A stretch of DNA of 64,000 nt from Mariprofundus sp. NF (GCF_013387455.1 NZ_VWNC01000001.1:529887-593886), one strand, 5' to 3'. Counted from the stretch's first letter, positions 28,567 to 37,414 are shown. A program made the numbers and translations. The notes: generated by a model not told the origin, from the letters alone.

Positions 28567-29514
28567 ATGACTACCTTGGTTAATGCTGATTTCACCCCTA
28601 AAACAGATGAAGCTGATGGCTCAGAAGCTCAGGCCAAGTGTTATGACCGGCTGATTGAAAAAAATGAGCTTACTGATGAGAAGGTGAAGAAGGTTCTCAC
28701 CAAATATCTGCAGGAGCAGGAGCTTAAACCGTTTCAGGCGGAATTGATTAATCTGCAGAAGCATCTGGAACAGACCAATCAGCGCATGATTATCCTCTTT
28801 GAGGGCAGGGATGCAGCAGGCAAGGGCGGCACCATTCGCCGTGTTACCCGTTACATGAATGAGAAACATTATCGCATCATTGCCATGGGCAAACCGACTG
28901 ATGAGCAGCGCACGCAGTGGTTCTTCCAGAAATATGTCTCCCAGTTCCCACATGGTGGTGAGATCGCCATGTTTGATCGTAGCTGGTACAACCGTGCGAT
29001 GGTAGAGCCGGTGTTCGGCTTCTGCAGCGATGCCGAGTATAAGAACTTCATGAAGGGTGTCGGTGGTTTTGAGAAGGATCTGGTACGTCAGGGCACCATT
29101 CTGGTGAAGATCTACTTCAGTGTAACCAAGGATGTGCAGCAGAAGCGCTTTGATCGCCGCAAGGATGATCCACTGCGCCAGTGGAAACTCTCTGAAGTGG
29201 ATGTGCAGGCGCAGGAGCGCTGGGAAGATTTTGATAAGGTGAAGTTTGAGATGCTTAGGCGCACCCATACTGCCTCAGCACCGTGGACTGTGATTCGCTC
29301 TACCGATAAACATCTGGCTCGTCTGAATGCCATCAGGGTGATCCTCAACTCAGTCGATTATGACAAAGTGAACATGGAACTTGATTATGTGCCTGATGAC
29401 AATGTGGTGATTTCAGGTGCGCGTGAGATTGAGTTAATGCAGCGGGATCGCTTGCGCAGTAAGAGCAGAAACAAAGTAGCGGATGATCTGCCAGAAGCGG
29501 ATCAGTCAGCATAA
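28567..29514 (+). CDS. ppk2: polyphosphate kinase 2, copy 2
   Basis: The 315-aa paralogue keeps Walker A FEGRDAAGKGG, Walker B FDRSWYNRA and lid RRKDDPLRQWKLS, and is close to copy 1 through the core, with a distinct N-terminus (TTLVNADFTPK) and a C-terminal tail ending ADQSA. Its own promoter and a downstream terminator indicate separate expression. Substrate preference (ADP versus GDP or NMP) cannot be read from the sequence. Confidence 0.93.
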   Translation: MTTLVNADFTPKTDEADGSEAQAKCYDRLIEKNELTDEKVKKVLTKYLQEQELKPFQAELINLQKHLEQTNQRMIILFEGRDAAGKGGTIRRVTRYMNEKHYRIIAMGKPTDEQRTQWFFQKYVSQFPHGGEIAMFDRSWYNRAMVEPVFGFCSDAEYKNFMKGVGGFEKDLVRQGTILVKIYFSVTKDVQQKRFDRRKDDPLRQWKLSEVDVQAQERWEDFDKVKFEMLRRTHTASAPWTVIRSTDKHLARLNAIRVILNSVDYDKVNMELDYVPDDNVVISGAREIELMQRDRLRSKSRNKVADDLPEADQSA

Positions 29515-29520
29515 CGATCA

Positions 29521-29549
29521 AAGGGCGGTTTTTACCGCCCTTTTTTTTA
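29521..29549 (+). terminator. intrinsic terminator after ppk2 copy 2
   Basis: AAGGGCGGT/ACCGCCCTT stem with a very short T-rich loop, followed by a run of eight Ts. Confidence 0.85.
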
Positions 29550-29613
29550 TTCACAACCTGTATGAAACAGCCACAATCGAGTTTATTCATATTTCAAAGG
29601 GGCTGCTTTTGTG

Positions 29614-29619
29614 TATAAT
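29614..29619 (+). promoter_or_regulatory. -10 element (TATAAT) upstream of ppk2 copy 3
   Basis: TATAAT in the context GTGTATAATGC with a TTTCAA element 16 bases upstream, 64 bases before the ATG. It matches the promoter of copy 2. Confidence 0.55.
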
Positions 29620-29682
29620 GCCGGGTCCTTTTGGAGATGTAGCGTGTCAGAGGGAATTCAAATATTTAAGGAGTAGAAAGAG

Positions 29683-30594
29683 ATGAATCTGTTGGCAAAC
29701 CCTGAGGTTACCCTGGATGAGGGCCCGGAGGTCATGCCGCAAGAAAATCCTCCCTGCTATGAACAACTCATAGAAGAGCATGGACTAAGCGACAATAAAG
29801 TAGAAAGCATCATCACCAAATATCTGCAGGAGAGAGAGCTCAAGCCCTATCAGGCCGAGCTGATCAAACTGCAGCAACATCTTGATAAAACGAATCAACG
29901 TATGATTATTCTATTTGAAGGCCGGGATGCAGCAGCCAAGGGCGGCACCATTCGCCGCGTTACCCGTTACATGAATGAAAAACATTACCGCATCATCGCT
30001 ATGGGAAAGCCGACCGAAGAGCAGCGTAGTCAGTGGTTCTTCCAGAAATATGTCTCCCAGTTTCCACATGGTGGCGAGGTCGTGCTGTTTGATCGCAGCT
30101 GGTACAACCGGGCCATGGTTGAGCCTGTTTTCGGATTCTGTTCAACAGAAGAGTATAAAAATTTCATGAAGGGTGTGATTGGTTTTGAGAAGGATCTCAT
30201 TCGTCAGGGTACAATTCTCGTAAAACTCTATTTCAGCGTCACCAAAGATGCCCAGAAGGCCCGCTTTGACCGGCGCACCACTGATCCGCTCAGGCAGTGG
30301 AAGCTCTCTGAAGTGGATATGCAGGCACAGGAGCGCTGGGACGACTTTACCAAAACAAAGTATGAGATGCTTAAGCGCACGCATACCTCATCAGCGCCAT
30401 GGACGGTGATTCGTTCGATGGATAAACATAAATGCAGACTCAATGCCATCAAGACCATCCTCAATGCGGTGGATTATGAAGGTTATAATGAAGGCCTGGA
30501 TTTTGTACCTGATGAGAAGGTGGTGATCTCCGGAGCCAGAGAGATCGAGCTGATGAATAAGCAGCGTCTGAGAAGCGGTAAATTTACTGGCTGA
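29683..30594 (+). CDS. ppk2: polyphosphate kinase 2, copy 3 with altered Walker A
   Basis: The 303-aa paralogue is closest to copy 2 but differs at the P-loop: GRDAAAKGG instead of GRDAAGKGG, replacing the conserved glycine before the lysine (codon GCC). Walker B FDRSWYNRAMVEP is intact and the lid reads RRTTDPLRQWKLS rather than RRKDDP. It could have altered nucleotide specificity or be a weak or regulatory copy. AAGGAG precedes the ATG. The spacer to the Na+/Pi cotransporter gene has no clear terminator. Confidence 0.92.
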   Translation: MNLLANPEVTLDEGPEVMPQENPPCYEQLIEEHGLSDNKVESIITKYLQERELKPYQAELIKLQQHLDKTNQRMIILFEGRDAAAKGGTIRRVTRYMNEKHYRIIAMGKPTEEQRSQWFFQKYVSQFPHGGEVVLFDRSWYNRAMVEPVFGFCSTEEYKNFMKGVIGFEKDLIRQGTILVKLYFSVTKDAQKARFDRRTTDPLRQWKLSEVDMQAQERWDDFTKTKYEMLKRTHTSSAPWTVIRSMDKHKCRLNAIKTILNAVDYEGYNEGLDFVPDEKVVISGAREIELMNKQRLRSGKFTG

Positions 30595-30706
30595 TCGTTG
30601 ATCATATGTAACGCCCTCTGAGATGGGGGCATTAAGGTTTCCCTTGCCTGCGCAATCTGCCTGGCAGGGCCTAATATTTTATATGAAGGAATAGGATATA
30701 ATATTC

Positions 30707-32536
30707 GTGAAAAGCACACTGCATAAAATAATGCTTCCGGCCATTCTACTGGTTCTGGCCTACGGCTTCTGGGTCAGTCCCGACTTTAAAGAGATTGCAG
30801 CGGGCGTTGCAATTTTCCTCTTCGGCATGCTCTCCCTTGAGGAGGGTTTCAAAGCATTTACGGGCGGAATTCTTGAGAAGATTCTCAAGAGAACTACCAA
30901 CAGGCTCTGGAAGAGTGTCTCTTTCGGTATCCTTTCAACGACCATCATGCAGTCCAGTTCGCTCGTCTCTGTGATTACGATCTCATTCCTCGGTGCCGGG
31001 CTGATCGGCCTTGCTCAGGGTGTTGGTATTATCTTTGGTGCGAATATCGGTACGACAACCGGAGCCTGGCTGGTGGCCGGTTTCGGTCTGAAGGTGAAGA
31101 TTTCGGCCTATGCCATGCCGATGCTGGTCTTCGGCGTGATTATGATTTTCCAGAAATCGCGCCACATCAAAGGCATCGGTTATGTTCTGACCGGTCTCGG
31201 CTTCCTCTTCCTCGGTATTCACCATATGAAAGAGGGTTTTGAAACCTTCAAATCTGCCATCGATCTGGCCGAATATGCGGTGACCGGATATCCCGGACTT
31301 TTCCTGTTTACGGCAATCGGAATCTTTGCAACGGTGGTGATGCAGTCGAGTCATGCCACGCTGGTGCTGATTATTACCGCATTGGCTGCACAGCAGATCT
31401 CCTATGAGAATGCGCTGGCACTGGCGATTGGCGCCAATGTAGGTACGACGATTACGGCAATTCTCGGCGCACTATCATCCAATGAGGTGGGCAAACGGCT
31501 GGCCGGAGCACATCTTATATTTAATGTGACGACAGGTCTGATTGCGATTGCCTTTATTCACCAGCTATTGGTGGCTGTGGATCTCATCAGTGCCTATGTA
31601 GGTATTGGCGAAACTGATTACACCCTTAAACTGGCCGTATTCCATACCCTGTTCAACCTGATCGGAGTCATCGTGATGATCCCGTTCACTAATCATCTGG
31701 TGGTTTTCCTTGAGCGGGTGATTAAGTCTGAGCCGGATCGCTATGCACAGCCGAAATACCTCAATGAAGGATCACTCGAGTTTGGCGATACCGCCCTTGA
31801 GGCGTTGCGCATGGAGACGGCACGTGTGTATGGGAAAGCAACCGATGTGATCGCCAAGGGTCTGTCTCTGAATAAGGAGGAGATTCTCTCTGATGCTAAA
31901 CTTAAAAAGGTGATTGCACAGCATGCTCGTGCGATTGATTATGATATCGATGATGTCTATGAGCATGAGATCAAGCATCTCTGCAGTGCGATTCTCGATT
32001 ACACCAATAAACTCTCCTCTGCTGATCCGGTCATTGCCAGGCAGATCAGTCGAATCCGCATGGCCAATCAATCGATCCTGATTGCACTCAAAGATGTGAA
32101 ACATCTACAGAAGAATATGAAGCGCTATATTGCTTCTGATAACCCGGAGATCAGCGCTGAATATAACCGGCTGCGTCAGCGTATCGCCAAGGTGATGCGC
32201 CGACTGGAGAAGATTCGTGCCAGTGGTGAGACGAGTACGACATCCATTCTTTCGCTGGATGCGTTGAAGCTGACACTGGAGAAAAATATGAGTCTGTTGC
32301 ATGAGCGTATGAATGAATTGATCCGTGATGGCAAAGTCTCGGCTGAGATGGCGATATCGTTGATGAATGACAGTAATTATACCTATAGTATTATCCATAA
32401 CCTGATTCAGATTAACCATAACTATCTGAAATCCGAAGAGGGGGGTGAGACAGAGGCCGAACATATGATCGCTTTGAATCGGGAAGAGATCGGCACTGTA
32501 CTGGCAGATGATCGGGAAATTACAGAGTATAGGTGA
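30707..32536 (+). CDS. Na+/Pi cotransporter family protein, copy 1
   Basis: The 609-aa protein has an N-terminal transporter part with the two inverted repeats of the Na/Pi-IIb family, each carrying the QSS motif (MQSSSLVSVITISFL and MQSSHATLVLIITAL), and a long cytoplasmic C-terminal region (from about residue 340) rich in helices that resembles PhoU-like regulatory domains. It probably imports phosphate with sodium. The start is GTG 30707. A small coiled-coil gene follows after 12 bases. Confidence 0.9.
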   Translation: MKSTLHKIMLPAILLVLAYGFWVSPDFKEIAAGVAIFLFGMLSLEEGFKAFTGGILEKILKRTTNRLWKSVSFGILSTTIMQSSSLVSVITISFLGAGLIGLAQGVGIIFGANIGTTTGAWLVAGFGLKVKISAYAMPMLVFGVIMIFQKSRHIKGIGYVLTGLGFLFLGIHHMKEGFETFKSAIDLAEYAVTGYPGLFLFTAIGIFATVVMQSSHATLVLIITALAAQQISYENALALAIGANVGTTITAILGALSSNEVGKRLAGAHLIFNVTTGLIAIAFIHQLLVAVDLISAYVGIGETDYTLKLAVFHTLFNLIGVIVMIPFTNHLVVFLERVIKSEPDRYAQPKYLNEGSLEFGDTALEALRMETARVYGKATDVIAKGLSLNKEEILSDAKLKKVIAQHARAIDYDIDDVYEHEIKHLCSAILDYTNKLSSADPVIARQISRIRMANQSILIALKDVKHLQKNMKRYIASDNPEISAEYNRLRQRIAKVMRRLEKIRASGETSTTSILSLDALKLTLEKNMSLLHERMNELIRDGKVSAEMAISLMNDSNYTYSIIHNLIQINHNYLKSEEGGETEAEHMIALNREEIGTVLADDREITEYR

Positions 32537-32548
32537 ACGGGGATTAGC

Positions 32549-32821
32549 ATGAAATTTGACAATACATTGAAAAAGAAGCTGTTGAAGAAGCTTAAATCGT
32601 ACATGAATGCAGAGGCCGAACAGATCCAGCAGGAAGATGATGGTCTCTCCAAAGTGCTTAAAAAGCTTAAAAAGAAAGAGAAGCATCTTGAATCGTTGAT
32701 TGCTTCTGAGCGTGATAAAGATGAGCGCGAGATGCTTGAGCAGGAGTTGCAAGTGGTGCATTCACAACGCAAAAAAGGCATCACACTGCTCTCCTCTGTG
32801 CGTAAGAAAGGTAAAAAATAA
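32549..32821 (+). CDS. small charged coiled-coil protein, partner of Na+/Pi cotransporter 1
   Basis: The 90-aa lysine/glutamate-rich protein is almost wholly helical, predicted as coiled coil from residue 25 (GLSKVLKKLKKKEKHLESL...DEREMLEQELQVVHSQRKKG). It starts 12 bases after the cotransporter with a GGGGA ribosome site. A clear paralogue (GLSKVMKKLQEKE...EERELLLQELNICLSQSRKG) occupies the same place after the second cotransporter. I infer an accessory or regulatory subunit acting with the transporter; no known family is recognised. Confidence 0.7.
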   Translation: MKFDNTLKKKLLKKLKSYMNAEAEQIQQEDDGLSKVLKKLKKKEKHLESLIASERDKDEREMLEQELQVVHSQRKKGITLLSSVRKKGKK

Positions 32822-32857
32822 GCAGTTCACACTGCCTCTGAACCCCTGCTTCAAACG

Positions 32858-32890
32858 CAGTGCTCTGGTTTTTCCGGGCGCTGTTTTTTT
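32858..32890 (+). terminator. intrinsic terminator after the cotransporter 1 pair
   Basis: CAGTGCTCTGG pairs with CCGGGCGCTG (two G-U pairs, one bulge) and is followed by TTTTTTT. Confidence 0.6.
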
Positions 32891-32892
32891 AT

Positions 32893-33005
32893 GCAAAGGA
32901 AAAAGTGTCATTGTTCCTTTGCTCACAAAATCAAGCACTTAGAGTGCACGATTTTGGCAGACCGTCCATGGTCTGCTCGGTTACTCTGACTTTTTCAGAG
33001 TAACC
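32893..33005 (+). other. cluster of four adjacent hairpins in the leader of Na+/Pi cotransporter 2
   Basis: Four self-complementary segments follow one another: GCAAAGGAA/TTCCTTTGC (32893-32922), CAAAATC/GATTTTG with an inner GCAC/GTGC (32926-32956), GCAGACC/GGTCTGC (32957-32976) and GGTTACTCTGA/TCAGAGTAACC (32979-33005). The ATG of the cotransporter is 28 bases further on. Read in reverse, the third hairpin loop is ATGGAC, close to the ATGGAT loop of the array at 42.8-43.2 kb. Leader RNA or dispersed repeat. Confidence 0.65.
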
Positions 33006-33032
33006 TTAATAACAATTAAGGATATATATAAC

Positions 33033-34871
33033 ATGAGGAACACACTGCGAAAGGTGATTCTGCCTTCGATTATGCTGATTCTGGCTTACGGCTTCTGGAT
33101 CAGCCCTGACTTTAAAGAGATCTCTGCCGGCGTGGCTATTTTTCTGTTTGGCATGCTGGCGCTTGAGGAGGGATTCCGGGCATTCACCGGCGGTGTGCTT
33201 GAGAAGATACTCAAGAGAAGTACCAACAAAATGTGGAAAAGCCTCACCTTTGGCTTTACTGCAGCCACCGTGATGCAGTCGAGTTCACTGGTTTCTGTGA
33301 TCACCATCTCATTCCTGAGTGTGGGGATGATCGGGCTGGTTGAGGGGCTGGGAATTGTCTTTGGTGCCAATGTAGGCACCACGACAGGTGCCTGGCTGAT
33401 TGCCGGTTTCGGCCTGAAGGTGAAAATCTCTGCTTATGCCATGCCAATGCTGGTGTTTGGTGTGATGCTGATCTTCCAGAAATCGAAGTCGATGAAGGGT
33501 GTCGGTTATATTCTGGTCGGTCTTGGTTTCCTGTTTTTCGGTATTCATCATATGAAAGAGGGGTTTGAGGCGTTCCAGAATAGCCTTGATTTGACAGCTT
33601 ATGCGATGGAGGGGATGGCAGGCATTCTGGTCTTTACCCTGATCGGTATCATTGCCACGATTATCATGCAATCGAGCCACGCCACACTGGTGCTTATTAT
33701 CACCGCGCTCTCTGTGCAGCAGATTACCTATGATAATGCACTGGCACTGGCGATCGGTGCCAATGTGGGCACAACCATTACCGCGGTGCTTGGCGCACTC
33801 TCATCAAACGTCGTCGGCAAGCGACTGGCTTTGGCGGATGTGCTGTTTAAGGTGTGTGCAGGTATCCTGTTTATTCTATTTATGCAGCCGATGATGGGAC
33901 TGGTTGATGGCATCTCTTCTCTGATTGGCCTGGCCGATGATGACTACACGATGAAACTGGCGGTTTTCCATACCATCTTCAATGTGGCCGGTGTGATAAT
34001 TATGGTACCACTGATCAATCCGCTGATAGGGCTGGTGACGCGACTGTTCAAATCTGAGCCGGATATTCACGCTCAACCGATGTATCTCAATGAAGCGTCA
34101 CTGGAGTTCGGTGATACCGCGCTTGAAGCACTACGCAAGGAGACCGCGCGCATCTATGAGAAAGCGATCGGGGTGATTGCCAAAGGTTTGTCTCTGGATA
34201 AACAGGAGATCCTCTCCGATGCCAAACTGAAGCAGGTGATTAAGGCGCATGATAAAGCGGTTGAATATGATATTGATGAGGTTTACGAACATGAGATCAA
34301 AAGCCTCTGCAGTTCTATCCTTGATTATAGCAACAGGCTCTCTACCGATGAGGCCACATCACGGCAGGTCAGCCGCATTCGTCTGGCCAATCAGTCGATC
34401 CTGATCACACTTAAAGATGTCAAACATCTGCAGAAGAATATGCTGCTCTATATCGATTCGGAGAATGCGCATATCAGCGCTGAATACAATCGTCTGCGTC
34501 AGCGCATCGCCAAGGTGATACGCAGGCTGGAGAATATTCGCAGCCAGGAGAGTACGGCTACATCGATTCTCTCACTCGATGCGCTGAAGCTGACGCTGGA
34601 GAAAAACATGAGCCTGCTGCATGGCCGTCTGGATGAGCTGATTCGCGAGGGTCATATCTCGGCGGATATGGCGATCTCTCTGATGAATGACAGTAACTAC
34701 ACCTATAGCATCATCAATAGTCTGATTCAGATTAACCACAACCACTTGAAGTCTGAAGAGGGATCAGAGACAGAGGCTGAGCATATGATTGCCCTGAACA
34801 GAGAGGAGATCAATTCAGTTCTCAGTGATGAGCGGGAGGTTACTGAGCGGGAGATTGCTGAACGTCGCTGA
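33033..34871 (+). CDS. Na+/Pi cotransporter family protein, copy 2
   Basis: The 612-aa paralogue of the protein at 30707 shares the same architecture: two QSS repeats (MQSSSLVSVITISFL, MQSSHATLVLIITAL), glycine-rich FGANVGTTTGAWL and a long PhoU-like C-terminal helical region (ETARIYEKAIGVIAKGLSLDKQEI). The leader contains four hairpins. A coiled-coil partner gene follows 122 bases downstream with its own Pho-type promoter. Confidence 0.9.
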   Translation: MRNTLRKVILPSIMLILAYGFWISPDFKEISAGVAIFLFGMLALEEGFRAFTGGVLEKILKRSTNKMWKSLTFGFTAATVMQSSSLVSVITISFLSVGMIGLVEGLGIVFGANVGTTTGAWLIAGFGLKVKISAYAMPMLVFGVMLIFQKSKSMKGVGYILVGLGFLFFGIHHMKEGFEAFQNSLDLTAYAMEGMAGILVFTLIGIIATIIMQSSHATLVLIITALSVQQITYDNALALAIGANVGTTITAVLGALSSNVVGKRLALADVLFKVCAGILFILFMQPMMGLVDGISSLIGLADDDYTMKLAVFHTIFNVAGVIIMVPLINPLIGLVTRLFKSEPDIHAQPMYLNEASLEFGDTALEALRKETARIYEKAIGVIAKGLSLDKQEILSDAKLKQVIKAHDKAVEYDIDEVYEHEIKSLCSSILDYSNRLSTDEATSRQVSRIRLANQSILITLKDVKHLQKNMLLYIDSENAHISAEYNRLRQRIAKVIRRLENIRSQESTATSILSLDALKLTLEKNMSLLHGRLDELIREGHISADMAISLMNDSNYTYSIINSLIQINHNHLKSEEGSETEAEHMIALNREEINSVLSDEREVTEREIAERR

Positions 34872-34901
34872 TGCAACGCTAATATACCTCTTTTAGGCCC
34901 T

Positions 34902-34934
34902 GGTCACATAGATGTCACAATTGAATTGTAGCAT
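34902..34934 (+). promoter_or_regulatory. Pho-type promoter of the second coiled-coil gene
   Basis: GGTCAC at 34902 and TGTCAC at 34913 are 11 bp apart; TAGCAT starts 16 bases after the second half-site. The TGTCACAATTG core is shared with the promoters at 35385 and 45792. Confidence 0.65.
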
Positions 34935-34993
34935 CTATTGTCCGCAGCGATGAGCACCTTTATGCGGTAACATGATCGGTGAGGGGAGTGGGG

Positions 34994-35248
34994 ATGAAAC
35001 TGAAGAAGTTACTAAAACGACTTAACTTTTTTGATAGTCATGCCGGGCAACTTAAGGAGTCAGAAGAGGGGCTCAGCAAGGTGATGAAAAAGCTTCAGGA
35101 AAAAGAGGCGCAGCTTAGGAAAGCGATAAATCTGGAAGCAGATGAAGAGGAGCGTGAGTTGTTGCTGCAGGAGCTAAATATCTGTCTCTCACAGAGCCGG
35201 AAAGGTAGTGAACTGCTTGTGAAGATTCGTGCGCAGACGGAGCCTTGA
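34994..35248 (+). CDS. small coiled-coil protein, partner of Na+/Pi cotransporter 2
   Basis: An 84-aa helical protein from ATG 34994, preceded by GAGGGGAG (a GTG at 34979 would overlap that ribosome site). It is paralogous to the protein at 32549, sharing GLSKVxKKLxxKE, EERExLxQEL and SQxxKG. It has its own Pho-type promoter and a following terminator, so it can be expressed without the transporter. Function unknown; probably cytoplasmic. Confidence 0.7.
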   Translation: MKLKKLLKRLNFFDSHAGQLKESEEGLSKVMKKLQEKEAQLRKAINLEADEEERELLLQELNICLSQSRKGSELLVKIRAQTEP

Positions 35249-35271
35249 ATTCAATAGATAGAATCTTTTTT

Positions 35272-35310
35272 GCAAAAAAAAGCGTGCGGATATCCGGGCG
35301 CTTTTTTTTG
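35272..35310 (+). terminator. intrinsic terminator
   Basis: AAAAAAAGCG...CGCTTTTTTTT with an imperfect GCGTGCGGAT/ATCCGGGCGC stem, directly after the second coiled-coil gene. Confidence 0.7.
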
Positions 35311-35353
35311 TGCTGGGAGCCGGCAACACCCCGTCAAAAAAAGATGTCGTATT

Positions 35354-35406
35354 TGTCATATTCCTGACTTATATGTCACACGAATGTCACAATTGGACTG
35401 TAGTAT
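35354..35406 (+). promoter_or_regulatory. Pho-type promoter of the DUF47-pit operon
   Basis: TGTCAT (35354), TGACTT (35365), TGTCAC (35374) and TGTCAC (35385) form two 11-bp dimers offset by 9 bp; TAGTAT starts 16 bases after the last half-site. The same 11-9-11 layout occurs upstream of porin 2. Confidence 0.7.
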
Positions 35407-35455
35407 GTTTTCGTTTTAACGCTTTAGGTCGCAAGGCCAACATTCGGGAGTGAAT

Positions 35456-36136
35456 ATGGTTAGAAGAAGTCCAATATCAAATATGTTTGCCGGTTCGCCG
35501 GTGGCACCGCTGCAGGAACATATCAGCAAGGCTCATGAAGCTGTGAAAAAACTCGAGCCATTCTTTGCGGCTGTGATCGCAAAAGATTACGAGCAGGCTG
35601 CTGTTTTGGAGCGAGAGATTCACAGACTGGAAGTAGAAGCTGATGATCTGAAACATTCGCTTCGTATCCAGCTGCCAAATTCACTATTCATGCCGATGCC
35701 ACGCGAACGCATCCTTGATATCGTATTGAATCAGGATCGCCTGGCCAACAAAGCCAAAGAGGTTGCCGGTTATGTGAGCGGTCGTCAGATGACAATTCCG
35801 GATGAGATTGCAGATCTGCTGATTGAGTTGGTCAAGCAGTGTATTGCTTCCTCCCGTCAGGCCAAGAAGATTGTCAATGAGCTCGATGAGCTGGTTGAGG
35901 TTGGTTTCCGTGGCCGTGAAGTCAGCAGTGTTGAAGAGATGATTAACGATCTCGACGATATCGAATACGGTGCAGATAAGCTTGCTACTCAGCTCAATAA
36001 CGCACTGTTTGTCATTGAAAAGAGTCTGGATCCGATTGATGCAGTGTTCCTCTATCGCATGATTCAAAATGTAGGTGAGGTGGCCGATATCGCTCAACGC
36101 GTTGGTGCACGTCTCGAACTGTTACTGGCACGATAA
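35456..36136 (+). CDS. DUF47 family PhoU-like phosphate transport regulator
   Basis: A 226-aa, mostly helical protein of the DUF47/TIGR00153 family, distant PhoU relatives that accompany Pit transporters. Motifs include EREIHRLEVEADDLKHSLR and DDIEYGADKLATQL. I chose ATG 35456 because GGGAG lies 5 bases upstream; the GTG at 35450 overlaps it. It starts the operon with pit (12-base gap), and would modulate low-affinity phosphate uptake. Confidence 0.88.
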   Translation: MVRRSPISNMFAGSPVAPLQEHISKAHEAVKKLEPFFAAVIAKDYEQAAVLEREIHRLEVEADDLKHSLRIQLPNSLFMPMPRERILDIVLNQDRLANKAKEVAGYVSGRQMTIPDEIADLLIELVKQCIASSRQAKKIVNELDELVEVGFRGREVSSVEEMINDLDDIEYGADKLATQLNNALFVIEKSLDPIDAVFLYRMIQNVGEVADIAQRVGARLELLLAR

Positions 36137-36148
36137 GGGGAGAAATTC

Positions 36149-37414
36149 GTGGACATTCTTGTTGCAAATTCAACTATATTAATTGGCATGGCCGTTGTAT
36201 TCGGCCTGTTCATGGCCTGGGGTATTGGTGCGAACGACGTTGCCAATGCTATGGGCACATCGGTCGGATCAGGTGCGCTGACCTTTAAACAGGCGGTTAT
36301 TATTGCCGCCATATTCGAGTGTGCCGGTGCGGTTCTTGCCGGTGGTGAAGTAACCAAAACCATTCGTAAGGGCATAGTCGATGTCTCATCGTTAGGTAGT
36401 ACGCCCGAGCTTCTTGTTTACGGAATGCTTGCATCCCTGCTGGCTGCAGGTATCTGGCTGCTGGTCGCTACCCGTATGGGTTGGCCTGTATCCACCACTC
36501 ACTCAATCGTTGGCGCTATCGTCGGTTTCGGAGCAGTTGGTATCGGCATGGAAGCGGTTCAGTGGGCCAAGGTTGGTACCATCGCACTGAGCTGGGTCAC
36601 TTCGCCACTGATGGCAGGCGCGATCGGTTTCGCACTGTTCAGAAGCATTCAGAAGCTGATTATCGATACCGAGGATCCGCTTGAGAAAGCCAAGAAGTAT
36701 GTACCTTATTATATCTTCCTGGTTGGTTTCATCATGGCCATGGTAACCCTGCTCAAGGGTCTGAAACATGTCGGTGTGAAACTGCCGTTTGACGAGAATA
36801 TGATCTATGCTGCGCTTATTGGTGTGGTCTTTGCGGTAATCGGTACGTTCATGATCAAACGACTGACGTTCACCAAGAAAGAGGATAAAAAATTCCACTT
36901 TGCCAATATGGAGAAGATCTTCGGCGTATTGATGATCTTTACAGCGATTGCCATGGCCTTTGCCCACGGCTCCAACGATGTGGCCAATGCGATTGGTCCG
37001 GTTGCAGCAGTCTACGGCATTGTCAGTAGTGCTGGTGAAGTTGCTGCCAAGTCGGCGACTCCGATCTGGATTCTGGTGCTTGGTGGCGGTGGTATCGTCT
37101 TGGGTCTGGCGACTTACGGTCATAAAGTGATCGCAACGGTTGGTTCCGGTATTAGTGAGCTGACGCCAAGTCGCGGTTTCGCTGCGACTCTTGCTGCTGC
37201 AACGACTGTTGTTGTGGCTTCGGGTACAGGTCTGCCGATCTCAACCACGCATACACTGGTGGGTGCGGTGATTGGTGTAGGGCTTGCTCGTGGTATTGGT
37301 GCTTTGAACATCGGTGTGATCCAGACGATCTTCCTGTCATGGATTATCACATTGCCGGCAGGTGCGATTCTGTCGATTCTGTTCTTCTTCTTCTTCAAAG
37401 GCGCATTCAGCTAA
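36149..37414 (+). CDS. pit: low-affinity inorganic phosphate transporter (Pit family)
   Basis: The 421-aa membrane protein has the duplicated PiT signatures GANDVANAMGTSVGSGALT (N-terminal half) and HGSNDVANAIGPVAAVY (C-terminal half), plus the paired PVSTTHSIVGAIVGFG and PISTTHTLVGAVIGVG segments. It carries phosphate-metal or phosphate-cation symport. GTG 36149 is preceded by AGGGGAG. Its presence beside DUF47, under a Pho-type promoter, is unusual for a transporter commonly treated as constitutive. Confidence 0.95.
   Translation: MDILVANSTILIGMAVVFGLFMAWGIGANDVANAMGTSVGSGALTFKQAVIIAAIFECAGAVLAGGEVTKTIRKGIVDVSSLGSTPELLVYGMLASLLAAGIWLLVATRMGWPVSTTHSIVGAIVGFGAVGIGMEAVQWAKVGTIALSWVTSPLMAGAIGFALFRSIQKLIIDTEDPLEKAKKYVPYYIFLVGFIMAMVTLLKGLKHVGVKLPFDENMIYAALIGVVFAVIGTFMIKRLTFTKKEDKKFHFANMEKIFGVLMIFTAIAMAFAHGSNDVANAIGPVAAVYGIVSSAGEVAAKSATPIWILVLGGGGIVLGLATYGHKVIATVGSGISELTPSRGFAATLAAATTVVVASGTGLPISTTHTLVGAVIGVGLARGIGALNIGVIQTIFLSWIITLPAGAILSILFFFFFKGAFS

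Noticed and set aside
28621..29268. A 215-codon minus-strand ORF antisense to ppk2 copy 2
   Set aside because: Similar antisense frames occur in the other ppk2 copies, as expected from shared coding sequence.
32105..32761. A 218-codon minus-strand ORF over the 3' end of cotransporter 1
   Set aside because: Covers two real genes in antisense with no recognisable domain.
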